Positions 16,709 to 25,332 are shown, counted from the first letter of the stretch. The stretch: DNA of 50,894 bases from Candidatus Kapaibacterium sp. (GCA_937927515.1 CALBDO010000025.1:1-50894), one strand, 5' to 3'. Numbers and translations: made by a program. Notes: a model not told the origin generated them from the letters alone.

Positions 16709-17752
16709 ATGACAAACAAAAGGAATATATGTGTTGCATTGTTGCTTACTTCATTTTTCACCTTGCATTCGTGTAAAAATCTTAATGATACCGTTCAGGA
16801 GAACGATAAAGATTTTAGTATTCAACCAAAAGGGTTTCCGTCTATACCATTTCCTTCAGACAATCCTTATTCACCAAGCAAAGAAAAGCTCGGTCGGTAT
16901 TTATTTTTTGATAAGATACTTTCAAAAGATTCAACATTTTCATGTGCAAATTGCCATAATCCGAGATATTCTTTTTCTAATAATGTACCCAATCCAATTA
17001 CTATCAATGGGTTTCCATTACCAAGAAATGTAGCATCGCTTGTAAATGTTGCATACAGGGACAAGTTAGGCTGGTCGGGTGTTGAGGAATCATTGGAAAA
17101 TGCTATTTATCACGATTTTCACAGTCCACTCTTCTTTGATAATGATACGAATGAAATTTTTCGTAGGTTAAGTCTCCATCCCTTCTATCCTAAAATGTTC
17201 GAAGAATCTTTTGGAGTTGGTGTCAAGCCACATCCTTATCTTGCCGCAAAAGCAATAGCAACATTTGTTCGTTCATTAGTTTCTGGTAACTCTCGATACG
17301 ATAAATACTTGAGAGGAGATACAACAGCACTATCTGATAAACAAAAATATGGAATGAAATTATTTTTCAGTAAAAAAACAAACTGCTCTGCTTGCCACAG
17401 TGGTTTTCTTTTTACCGACTTGCAATTTCACAATACAGGTACTACTAATCATTACTTCGACTTTGGACGGTTCTATGTCACTCGGAATTATATGGATAGG
17501 AATAAATTTCTTACCCCATCTCTAAGAAATGTTGAAGTTACTGCCCCCTATATGCACGATGGAACTTATAAAACACTTGAAGAGGTAATAGAAAACTACA
17601 ATCGGGGTGGTTTCCCAAATATTCACAAGGATTCTCTGATAAGACCGTTGAACTTGACACAATATGAAAAAGAAGCTCTGGTGGAGTTCTTAAAATCCCT
17701 AACTGATTGGGAATTTTTAAATCAGACCAGATTTAGGTCCTTTGGATATTAA
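16709..17752 (+). CDS. Di-heme cytochrome c peroxidase/MauG-like lipoprotein
   Basis: The 347-residue protein is a tandem paralogue of the preceding gene, with long near-identical stretches in the second half. The signal ends at a lipobox cysteine C22 (LHSC). Both heme sites are canonical: C79-A-N-C82-H83 and C226-S-A-C229-H230. The TAPYMHDGTYKTLEE segment and FVRSLVSGNSRYDKYLRGD match the family. Such proteins reduce H2O2 or, as MauG does, carry out high-valent-iron oxidations, receiving or giving electrons through small redox carriers. Heme insertion would need the Ccm system encoded at 34-38 kb. It lies 49 bases after the first copy. Confidence 0.93.
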   Translation: MTNKRNICVALLLTSFFTLHSCKNLNDTVQENDKDFSIQPKGFPSIPFPSDNPYSPSKEKLGRYLFFDKILSKDSTFSCANCHNPRYSFSNNVPNPITINGFPLPRNVASLVNVAYRDKLGWSGVEESLENAIYHDFHSPLFFDNDTNEIFRRLSLHPFYPKMFEESFGVGVKPHPYLAAKAIATFVRSLVSGNSRYDKYLRGDTTALSDKQKYGMKLFFSKKTNCSACHSGFLFTDLQFHNTGTTNHYFDFGRFYVTRNYMDRNKFLTPSLRNVEVTAPYMHDGTYKTLEEVIENYNRGGFPNIHKDSLIRPLNLTQYEKEALVEFLKSLTDWEFLNQTRFRSFGY

Positions 17753-17793
17753 ATAATTTCGTTTTAAATTCGTTTGGACTTTGGTATAATTAA

Positions 17794-18576
17794 ATGTTTA
17801 CTAAGCTCGTGAAATTAGATAGGCGAGATTTTTTAGAATTGATTTTTACTATCACAATAACGGAATTTATATACCCACATAAACTATTAGGATTTATTAA
17901 GCCTAATCTTTTGAAAAAAGGGGACTATCTTCAAGGTATTTATGGAATTTCACTTGACAATTATCCCGAGTTATTACCCATATGGGGCTCAATCAGAATC
18001 AAAATTGAAAATACCTTGATGTTTTATCCACAAGTAATCATTGTACATGTTCCTAAAGAGGAATATGGTGTGGAGTTTATAGCTGTATGCGAAAGATGTC
18101 CCCACGAGGGTTATCCAGTTAAAGACCTTGACCCTGATTTGCATCTTTTTGAGTGTTCTGGGCATGGTACACTTTTCGACGTAACTGGAAGATATGTATG
18201 GGGACCAGCATCAAGAGATTTGGAAAGATTGAATCTTGAATATGATGGTGATAAAACAATATATTTGGAAGTTGCATTGTACCCTTTAAATATGTTAAAT
18301 GAGGAAAGAGAATTTGCTTACTTACGTCAAAACTTTCCCAACCCATGTAGTGATAAAACAAAAATTGTTTTTGGCACTTCGAAACCTGCTAATGTTGATA
18401 TCTTTTTGGTCGATTTTAAAGGTAATGTAGTCCAAAAAATATTCTCAGGTTTATGTACTGAAAAAATCAATGAAATTATTCTTGATGTTTCTAATTTTAC
18501 TTCTGGCTCTTATATTCTTAAAATGAATGTTGATGGAAAACACTTTTTTACAAAAAAATTGATAGTTGAGCATTAA
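17794..18576 (+). CDS. Rieske [2Fe-2S] protein with C-terminal T9SS sorting domain
   Basis: The 260-residue protein carries a Rieske cluster site: C102-P-H104 and C121-S-G-H124, the C-x-H and C-x2-H ligand pairs. It lacks the extra cysteines that form the disulfide in bc1-type Rieske proteins. The N-terminus has a DRRDFLEL segment, matching the RRxFL core of a Tat signal. From about residue 168 (LRQNFPNP) to the end (KKLIVEH) it has a type A T9SS sorting domain with NVDIFLVD and GSYILKMNV strands. This predicts a folded iron-sulfur protein exported and placed on the cell surface. It lies 41 bases downstream of the second peroxidase. Confidence 0.85.
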   Translation: MFTKLVKLDRRDFLELIFTITITEFIYPHKLLGFIKPNLLKKGDYLQGIYGISLDNYPELLPIWGSIRIKIENTLMFYPQVIIVHVPKEEYGVEFIAVCERCPHEGYPVKDLDPDLHLFECSGHGTLFDVTGRYVWGPASRDLERLNLEYDGDKTIYLEVALYPLNMLNEEREFAYLRQNFPNPCSDKTKIVFGTSKPANVDIFLVDFKGNVVQKIFSGLCTEKINEIILDVSNFTSGSYILKMNVDGKHFFTKKLIVEH

Positions 18577-18581
18577 GGAAT

Positions 18582-19118
18582 ATGAATCTTCTTCTTTCAC
18601 GCAGATTTTTTCTAAAAAAGTTAAGTGAGCTTGTGAATGGAATAGGAATTAGTTTCGTCTTTTTACCATTATTAAATTGCGAGAGAGATTGGGTAATTTC
18701 ACCATCTTTAAAAGGAGAATACATCGAGTTGGACCTGACTAATGAAAAAAGTGATGTTCTTGGGCTTCCAGTTTTGAATTTTGTTGGTTCTGGCGTAACC
18801 AAACAATTCAATCAAATTAACTATGGAATTCCCTTAATTATAGTAAGAATTAAAAAGGAGGGTAAGGAGGACGATTTTAGATGCTTTTCTGGAATGTGTA
18901 CACACGACCAATGCTTTGGCAAAGACAAAGTACGGGCTCCACTAAAAATTGAAACCATAGGTAGTAACAAAGTTTGCCGTGTGGTGTGCACTTGCCATGG
19001 TTCTGAGTTCGACTTATTAAACAACGGTGTTGTCCTCAAAGGACCAGCCGAGAAACCCTTACGAGAATTTAAATGCGAATTCAATTCAAATAAAAACACC
19101 ATAAAAATATTCTTTTAA
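18582..19118 (+). CDS. Rieske [2Fe-2S] protein, bc1-type cluster site, Tat-like signal
   Basis: The 178-residue protein starts with SRRFFLKKL, a good twin-arginine motif, followed by a hydrophobic stretch ending LLNC (C33), so it may also be a lipoprotein. Cluster ligands are C106-T-H108 and C136-x-C-H139. The extra cysteines C111 and C138 sit where bc1/b6f Rieske proteins have their stabilising disulfide (CTHxxC and CxCHGS), and the Ser after the second box is typical of high-potential clusters. No cytochrome b gene is nearby, so it probably does not belong to a bc1 complex. It starts 5 bases after the T9SS Rieske gene stop. Confidence 0.88.
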   Translation: MNLLLSRRFFLKKLSELVNGIGISFVFLPLLNCERDWVISPSLKGEYIELDLTNEKSDVLGLPVLNFVGSGVTKQFNQINYGIPLIIVRIKKEGKEDDFRCFSGMCTHDQCFGKDKVRAPLKIETIGSNKVCRVVCTCHGSEFDLLNNGVVLKGPAEKPLREFKCEFNSNKNTIKIFF

Positions 19119-19122
19119 GAAA

Positions 19123-19515
19123 ATGAAATTTTTTATTCCATTGATTTTAGGTATTATATTGTTTTTTCTACTCACGTGTTGTTCTGCAAATTTGTCGAAT
19201 ACTACTGCCGATGAGCTACCAGAAAATAATCTTAGTTTTCAGAACCACATTCTACCAATTTTGAAAAATACTTGCGGGCTTTCCTATTGTCATGGTGAAG
19301 TAGCTCCGCAAGGTGGTGTTCAAATCTACGACTATTACACTCTAGTTACATCATATAATGGTGCATTAATAATTCCAGGTAATCCTGATGGCAGTGTTCT
19401 TGTACAAATAATCGAAAATAGATTACCCCATAATCCCGTTCTTAACTGGAAGTTAACTCAAAATCATATCCGAAGTATCAGAAAATGGATTTTAGAAGGT
19501 GCAAAAAATAACTAA
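19123..19515 (+). CDS. Small cytochrome c-like lipoprotein with CX4CH motif
   Basis: The 130-residue protein has a lipoprotein-type signal (LLTCC, C19 or C20). The mature part follows the layout of the planctomycete/Bacteroidota cytochrome c-like domain: ILPILKNTC, YCHGEVAPQGGVQIYDY, a IPGNPDGSVLVQII segment, and IRSIRKWILEGA at the end. The heme-type motif is C-G-L-S-Y-C-H, with four residues between cysteines instead of two. In this family such spacings are known, and whether heme is bound is uncertain. It lies 4 bases after the Rieske gene, at the end of the redox cluster. Confidence 0.72.
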   Translation: MKFFIPLILGIILFFLLTCCSANLSNTTADELPENNLSFQNHILPILKNTCGLSYCHGEVAPQGGVQIYDYYTLVTSYNGALIIPGNPDGSVLVQIIENRLPHNPVLNWKLTQNHIRSIRKWILEGAKNN

Positions 19516-19550
19516 TTTTAATTATTTTGTAATTTTTCTATAGGTGTCAT

Positions 19551-20570
19551 ATGGAAAAAAGGTTTTTATTCTTTATCGTTTCATTGATTTTGATTTTTCT
19601 TAATTCCTGCGGAGAGAAAAAGCAAATTGTTGAAATCAAGGAGCTTGCAACTTATGAGGACCCTATTTTAGGTTTTTCAATTAAATATCCAACGAACTGG
19701 GAGATTCAAAAATACCCCGGCGACCGATTCCTTGCCTTTACAACCAAAACAGTAATTAAAAGATTTAGGTCATTTGATTCCGAAGGTGAAAGTGGAGCAA
19801 AAATTGAGCTTTTAGCAGTTAAGCTTGCCGATGGTCAGACTTTGGATTCTATAATGGAAAAAAAACAATTCACACCCGAAACTTACTCCACTCCAGTTAA
19901 AGTTGTCATTGATGGGGTTGAAGCTTACAAACAAACTTACGAGTTTCCACTTGGCGATGGAATCTTCCAAGGTGAAATATATTATGCTCAAAAAGACCCT
20001 CAGGTAGTTACAATCATATCCTTCGAGGCTTTTGGTAGCACTTTTGGTAACTATAAACCATCTTTCGAGCAAATATTAAATTCTGTCAAACTTGCTTACA
20101 TTCCACAAGTAACACAGGATACAATCAAGAAAGTAATAGAAGCACCACCACCAAGTTCAAATTTGGTTGAGTATAAAGGAGAGGGATTTACAATAAAAAT
20201 ACCGGATAATTTTGATGTTCGAAATCCCAATGTTGGTGGAGCAATTAAATCGTATCAATACATTGGAGAAAGGAGACTTGATTGCGATATAAGAATTGAT
20301 ATTTTTGATGCGTCTAAACAGAGCAAACTTGAAAAAATTGTTGAAGACAATAAAGCAAAACATAAGAATGTGGAGCCTAAAAGGACTGAGATAGGTGGTC
20401 AAAATGCTTATTTCTTTGAATACAATCCTATACAAAACGTTAAAAGTCGAGTCTATTATGTAATTCATAGTAATAAACTATATCGGATAACAATGAATTG
20501 GTTTGTAGGTGAAGAACCTCTTTATAAACCAATTTTTGAAAAAAGCCTTTCTTCGTTTAAATTCCAATGA
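19551..20570 (+). CDS. Lipoprotein with two PsbP-like domains
   Basis: The 339-residue protein has a lipobox signal (FLNSC, C20). Two copies of a ~150-residue domain follow: the first begins at YEDPILGFSIKYPTNWEI, the second at YKGEGFTIKIPDNFDV (about residue 204). Both have the alpha/beta pattern and the closing SFEQILNSVKL / IFEKSLSSFKF of the PsbP/Mog1-like fold seen in many envelope proteins. A proline-rich linker (IEAPPPSS) separates them. The function is unknown. It lies 35 bases downstream of the redox cluster and could be its last gene. Confidence 0.7.
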   Translation: MEKRFLFFIVSLILIFLNSCGEKKQIVEIKELATYEDPILGFSIKYPTNWEIQKYPGDRFLAFTTKTVIKRFRSFDSEGESGAKIELLAVKLADGQTLDSIMEKKQFTPETYSTPVKVVIDGVEAYKQTYEFPLGDGIFQGEIYYAQKDPQVVTIISFEAFGSTFGNYKPSFEQILNSVKLAYIPQVTQDTIKKVIEAPPPSSNLVEYKGEGFTIKIPDNFDVRNPNVGGAIKSYQYIGERRLDCDIRIDIFDASKQSKLEKIVEDNKAKHKNVEPKRTEIGGQNAYFFEYNPIQNVKSRVYYVIHSNKLYRITMNWFVGEEPLYKPIFEKSLSSFKFQ

Positions 20571-20672
20571 TTTTTAAATTTAATTCCAAATTATAATTTT
20601 AATATTTAGAAATAGTTAAAATATATAACTTCAAGTAAAAGCATATTTGAATTCATATATCTTGGAACCGCA

Positions 20673-21965
20673 ATGAAAAATCTTTTAATATCTTTTCTAT
20701 TGTTTTTTATATTTTTTTGTCGGTCAGCATCACAAGATAAATTTAAATCGAAAGGTATAACTGATTTTTTTAAAAAAAATTATAAAAGTTGCGTTGAGAA
20801 TTTGAATGAATTTATCATACATAAAAGTAATGATTCAGAGGCATATTATTATAGGGCTTTGTGCAAGCTCTATATGAACGAATTCGACGAAGCAATCCAA
20901 GATTTTACAAAAGCCATAGATTTAGGCTTCAACAAGCCAGATGCATACAACAATCGTGGTCTTGCTTTTTTATACAATGGCGATTTTAAACTTGCTTTAG
21001 ATGACTTTAATAGCGCTATTGGAAAAGATTCTAATTTTGCTGAAGCTTATACGAATCGCGCTACTGTAAATATTGAGATTGGTGAGTTTGATGATGCTTT
21101 ACTTGACCTTAGGAAGTCAATTGAAATAAATCCTAATAATATTTCAACTTACTACGAAATGGGACGTGTTTTCTATAAAAAAAAGGATTATCAAGAAGCA
21201 ATTGTGAATTTTGATAAGTGCATTAAGTTAGGTCTTAGAAATTCTAAGGTTTACTATAATCGAGGAAATTCATATTTTAAGTTAGGCAATTTTAAAAAAG
21301 CCATCGAGGATTATACTAAATGTATTTCCCTGGACTCAAATGACACCGAAGCGTTGAATAATAGAGCTGTTGCTTACGAAAATTTAGGATTGCACGAAAA
21401 AGCCAAAGAAGACAGGAAAAGAATAGCCAAAATTCTTGGAAACGAAAATTTATTCAAACCAATTGAAGAGGTCGAATTTATCGAACTAACTGATTCATTG
21501 CAGTGCTTCAAGCTTTCGGTACCCTCCCATTGGATGGTTATACAAAACAGTGATACTAATAAGTCTGAAATAATCATTACACCCGAGAATATTTCATCTT
21601 TCAACGATTTCTATTCGATAGGGATAAAGATTGCGTTTATTCCAAATATATCAGTTGAATATAGTGTTCATACACCGGGAGAAATTTTGGAGTTCTGGAG
21701 AGGAAGTATTGAAAAAAATGCACAAGATTATTATTATTACAAATATTTGCAGCAAAAACTGTTTACACGCGGTGATTACACTGGGAATTTGTTCGAAACC
21801 ATTGTTCAATACTGGCAAAATTCTTTTTTGTTTCAATGTTACGAATTGGCACTTGCTAAGGAAGATACTTTATTGTATGGTTTTTTCCAAGCACCTTCAA
21901 ACCAATTTTCGTACTTCAGACAAATTTTTGATAAGGTTCTAAGTTCGCTCACACCGCTCAAGTAG
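20673..21965 (+). CDS. Secreted TPR-repeat protein with a C-terminal PsbP-like region
   Basis: The 430-residue protein has a signal peptide (about 1-20) and at least six tetratricopeptide repeats between roughly residues 25 and 260, with typical signatures such as AYNNRGLAFLYNGDFKLALDDFNSAI and VYYNRGNSYFKLGNFKKAIEDYTKCI in parts. The last 160 residues (from LQCFKLSVPSHWMVI) recall the PsbP-like domain of the upstream lipoprotein. It probably acts as a protein-interaction scaffold in the periplasm. Its 3' end overlaps that of the convergent glycosyltransferase gene by 8 bases. Confidence 0.8.
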   Translation: MKNLLISFLLFFIFFCRSASQDKFKSKGITDFFKKNYKSCVENLNEFIIHKSNDSEAYYYRALCKLYMNEFDEAIQDFTKAIDLGFNKPDAYNNRGLAFLYNGDFKLALDDFNSAIGKDSNFAEAYTNRATVNIEIGEFDDALLDLRKSIEINPNNISTYYEMGRVFYKKKDYQEAIVNFDKCIKLGLRNSKVYYNRGNSYFKLGNFKKAIEDYTKCISLDSNDTEALNNRAVAYENLGLHEKAKEDRKRIAKILGNENLFKPIEEVEFIELTDSLQCFKLSVPSHWMVIQNSDTNKSEIIITPENISSFNDFYSIGIKIAFIPNISVEYSVHTPGEILEFWRGSIEKNAQDYYYYKYLQQKLFTRGDYTGNLFETIVQYWQNSFLFQCYELALAKEDTLLYGFFQAPSNQFSYFRQIFDKVLSSLTPLK

Positions 21966-23082
21966 TTTTGAAAACTTGATTTTTCCAAATAACTTTCTTA
22001 TTAAGAATTGCGAATGGAATGGCTAATTCGACAATTAAAAAGAAAAGCACTGATAAAGGGACGTAGAAGAGTAATTTAGTTTTATTAAGAATCAGAAGTG
22101 CGGGGGTGATAAGGGCAAAATCACCAGCAACCCTAATTACTAAAAGCAATAGAAAGCACAATAAATTTCCTGAAACTAAAAAGTACAACATACCAGCCCA
22201 AATGCCAAATGAGGAAAGTACAAAGATTGCTGCTCTCCATCCAAGATTCAAGCCACCTCGTGCCCATCTGTGGTGTTGTGCAAAGTATTCTTTGACATTT
22301 TTGCAAGGCTTGGTATCTACTAATATGTCTTTGTCTATACAATAATGAATTTGATAGTTATTGTTGTGAAAAGCTTTTTGTAATGCTAAGTCTTCTGTAA
22401 CAGAAAATGGTATAGATTTATAACCGCCAAAATCAAGGTAGTAATCTTTGCGAAAGGTCAAATTGTTTCCATAACAACCAAGTGGTTGGTTCAATCCAAT
22501 TCCGCCCATTGCCATGGTGTGCATGTAAATCCACTCAATAGCTTGAATTTTATCAAACAACCTCTTTCCAATGACATTAGTGAATGATGTGACAAAGCCA
22601 ATTTTTTTATCTTCATAAATTGGCAAGATTTTCTTTACCCACTGAGGTTGAATTTTACAGTCCGCATCAGTTACAAAAATGATTTCGCCACGAGAGGATT
22701 CCACACCTAAGTGTACTGCACCAGCTTTACCAGGGATGTTAAATTTCTCGGAGTCATTTGCGACGTTTATCAGTTTTATGTTGTTTTGATTTGTTGCATG
22801 TTTTCTAACTATATCTGCTGTTTTGTCCGTTGAGCGGTCGTTTACAACTATAACCTCTAATTTGTCGTTCGGAAAATCTATTTCTTTTATTGATGAAAGC
22901 AAATCTTCGATATTGTTTTCCTCGTCTTTTGCTGGTATTATGATTGAAACTTTTGGACTGTAATTGCCAGCCAACCTATTTTTTGTCCTTTTGTATTCTC
23001 GAAAAAAGCCAGTAATGAAAAAGGCAATACGAAAAATGTACACAATTGTACTTAATAACAATATAAAAGATGTATTTTCCAT
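21958..23082 (-). CDS. Membrane-bound family 2 glycosyltransferase
   Basis: The 374-residue protein has one N-terminal membrane segment, a GT-A catalytic domain (VSIIIPAKDEENNIEDLL, VVNDRSTDKT, the TDADC metal-binding DxD-like motif), the acceptor-site VTEDLAL, and the processive-type QHHRWARGG (Q-x-x-R-W) motif, then three or four C-terminal membrane segments. This is the layout of cellulose/hyaluronan synthase-like and ceramide glucosyltransferase-like enzymes (CESA/HasA style) that build envelope polysaccharide or glycolipid. It is a single gene facing the TPR gene. Acceptor and donor cannot be told. Confidence 0.9.
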   Translation of the reverse strand: MENTSFILLLSTIVYIFRIAFFITGFFREYKRTKNRLAGNYSPKVSIIIPAKDEENNIEDLLSSIKEIDFPNDKLEVIVVNDRSTDKTADIVRKHATNQNNIKLINVANDSEKFNIPGKAGAVHLGVESSRGEIIFVTDADCKIQPQWVKKILPIYEDKKIGFVTSFTNVIGKRLFDKIQAIEWIYMHTMAMGGIGLNQPLGCYGNNLTFRKDYYLDFGGYKSIPFSVTEDLALQKAFHNNNYQIHYCIDKDILVDTKPCKNVKEYFAQHHRWARGGLNLGWRAAIFVLSSFGIWAGMLYFLVSGNLLCFLLLLVIRVAGDFALITPALLILNKTKLLFYVPLSVLFFLIVELAIPFAILNKKVIWKNQVFKTT

Positions 23083-23294
23083 TTCGGCAATATTTTTAAT
23101 TTCAAATTTACGAAATATGAAATATACTACTTACATCAATCTAATCAAAACTATTTACCTATCCATTAAGGACATTAAACTAAATTTTAATAATTAAAAT
23201 TGCGAATATTTAAATTATTCTCACTTCCTCAATTTCATCAAAATAGAGCACTGTAGAATTAATTATATTTGTTAAATTTGTTTTTTTCTATTCT

Positions 23295-24164
23295 ATGAAA
23301 GGTATCGTACTCGCTGGTGGAAAGGGGACCAGACTCTATCCTTGTACAAATGTCATAAGCAAACAACTCCTGCCAATTTTTGACAAGCCGATGATTTATT
23401 ATCCTATTTCAACGTTGATGCTTGGTGGTATTCGTGAAATAATTGTCATATCAACGCCGTACGACATCGTACAATACCAAAAATTACTTGGAGATGGTTC
23501 CCAATGGGGTCTTTCTTTGAATTACTGTATCCAGGAACAACCTTTGGGAATTGCGCAAGCCTTTATCCTTACAAAAGAGAAGTTAGATGGAAATAGTGTC
23601 TGTCTTATTTTAGGAGATAACTTGTTTTATGGCAAGTTGGATTTTTTTAGGAATGCCATCAAGAATTTTCAAAAATCTACAATTTTTGCCTACGAAGTGG
23701 AAAATCCTCAAGATTATGGTGTTGTTATTTTGGATAAAAATAAAAATCCAATTGATATAATTGAGAAACCCAAAACATATGTATCGAAATTTGCTATACC
23801 TGGACTTTATCTATTCGATGAGAGAGTTTACGAATATGCTCAAAGTCTAAAGCCAAGTTTACGCGGTGAATTAGAAATAACCGATTTGCAAAAGATTTAC
23901 CTCGAGAAAGGTGATTTGAATGTCGAAATAATAGGGCGCGGGGTTGCCTGGCTTGATACAGGTACTCCCTCGAATCTGATTGATGCTGCGCTTTTCATCC
24001 GTGCAATAGAACAAAGACAGGGAAGGAAAGTCGCTTGCTTGGAAGAGATAGCATTAAATCTTGGTTTTATTACTTTAAGTGACTATGTTTCTTGGGTGGA
24101 AAAGATGCCAGAGTCCGACTACAAAAAGTATTGCCTAAAAATTTTAGAGGACCATTATGGATAG
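23295..24164 (+). CDS. rfbA: Glucose-1-phosphate thymidylyltransferase
   Basis: The 289-residue enzyme forms dTDP-glucose from glucose-1-phosphate and dTTP, the first step of dTDP-rhamnose and other deoxysugar pathways. The nucleotide-binding signature LAGGKGTRLYP is at residues 6-16; KQLLPIFDKPMIYYP, LGDNLFYG and GRGVAWLDTGTP are all present, and the length matches RmlA. No rmlB, rmlC or rmlD is in the window. TAnnTTTG-like elements occur at 23264-23271 and 23273-23280, just upstream. It overlaps the next gene by 8 bases. Confidence 0.95.
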   Translation: MKGIVLAGGKGTRLYPCTNVISKQLLPIFDKPMIYYPISTLMLGGIREIIVISTPYDIVQYQKLLGDGSQWGLSLNYCIQEQPLGIAQAFILTKEKLDGNSVCLILGDNLFYGKLDFFRNAIKNFQKSTIFAYEVENPQDYGVVILDKNKNPIDIIEKPKTYVSKFAIPGLYLFDERVYEYAQSLKPSLRGELEITDLQKIYLEKGDLNVEIIGRGVAWLDTGTPSNLIDAALFIRAIEQRQGRKVACLEEIALNLGFITLSDYVSWVEKMPESDYKKYCLKILEDHYG

Positions 24165-25260
24165 TGTGTTTGTAAAAGATATTTCAGTGCCAACCCTGCT
24201 TTTGGACGAAACGAAATGCAAGTCCAATATAACTAGAATTTTTTCAAAAGTAAAAGCTATGGGTATTGATTTTCGTCCACATTTTAAAACTCATCAATCC
24301 AAATACATAGGTAAGTGGTTTTGGGATTTGGGAATAAGAAGAATCACTGTTTCTTCATTGAAAATGGCAAAGTATTTTTTGCAATCTGGTTGGAATGATA
24401 TACTCATTGCCTTCCCCATTAATATAAGAGAACTAGATGAATATCTACTTTACGCAAACCAAATTAATTTGAAAATAACTATTTCTGATATAGAGGCTCT
24501 TGGATTTCTTTCGAAAGTTCTTACATTTCCAATTGAAATATATCTTGAAGTTGATGTCTGGTCCGTGCGTTCTGGTTTCGACATAGACAATTTAACAGAA
24601 ATCGACCGTGCTTTGAAAGTCATTTCTAAGTCGAAATTCATTAAATTAGTTGGAATAATCGCGCATAATAGTAATGTTTATAGTTGTAGAAGCCCAGAAG
24701 AAGTTTGTGAATCAAATAAAAAATTTTTGTCCAAACTTTTTGACTTAAAAAACTATTTAATTATGAAAGGCTATAATATTCAGCTTTCAGTTGGGGATAC
24801 CCCGTCCGCAAGCATTTGTGACGATTTTACAGGGATTGATGAACTAAGGCCTGGAAATTTCGTTTTTTACGATGTTATGCAGGTTGCTATTGGTAGTTGT
24901 TCGGTGGATGATATAGCAGTATGTCTTGCTGTCCCGATTGTTGCGATTTATCCCCATAGAAACGAAATCGTTTGCCATGGTGGGGCAATACATCTTTCCA
25001 AAGATTTCATTAAAATCGAAGAAATGGATATTTTTGGTTTGGTCGTCGATATTCAGGAAAACACTTGGACTAGTCCGATTGAGGAAACATTTGTAAAATC
25101 ATTATATCAGGAACATTTGGTTATTAAAACAACTCCTGAATTTATTGCACAGCATAGAGTAGGGGATTTAATTGGAATTCTGCCGATTCATTCTTGCTTG
25201 ACTGCCGAAGCGATGAAGAAGTACCTCATTCCGAATTTGGCGTGGGTGGACCATCTTTAA
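24157..25260 (+). CDS. PLP-dependent fold-type III enzyme (D-threonine aldolase/D-serine dehydratase-like)
   Basis: The 367-residue protein has the alanine racemase-like N-terminal barrel with the PLP lysine in RPHFKTHQS (K44) and the C-terminal beta domain of the DSD1/D-threonine aldolase group. The C-terminal metal ligands H345-x-C347 (in LPIHSCLTAE) support a metal-dependent enzyme. Also visible are SVGDTPSAS and LRPGNFVFYD, which hold the PLP phosphate. It would act on a D-beta-hydroxy amino acid. The 8-base overlap with rfbA suggests coupled expression, unusual for an amino acid enzyme. A shared terminator follows. Confidence 0.87.
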   Translation: MDSVFVKDISVPTLLLDETKCKSNITRIFSKVKAMGIDFRPHFKTHQSKYIGKWFWDLGIRRITVSSLKMAKYFLQSGWNDILIAFPINIRELDEYLLYANQINLKITISDIEALGFLSKVLTFPIEIYLEVDVWSVRSGFDIDNLTEIDRALKVISKSKFIKLVGIIAHNSNVYSCRSPEEVCESNKKFLSKLFDLKNYLIMKGYNIQLSVGDTPSASICDDFTGIDELRPGNFVFYDVMQVAIGSCSVDDIAVCLAVPIVAIYPHRNEIVCHGGAIHLSKDFIKIEEMDIFGLVVDIQENTWTSPIEETFVKSLYQEHLVIKTTPEFIAQHRVGDLIGILPIHSCLTAEAMKKYLIPNLAWVDHL

Positions 25261-25332
25261 ACCACAAATCATCTTTAATGAATTTATTTGCCTGAAATTT
25301 AGTTATAATTATGTGATTCATCACATTTAATT

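Noticed and set aside
22964-23197. Forward-strand ORF of 77 codons over the glycosyltransferase start
   Set aside because: Mostly antisense to the glycosyltransferase gene; AT-driven composition and no recognisable domain.
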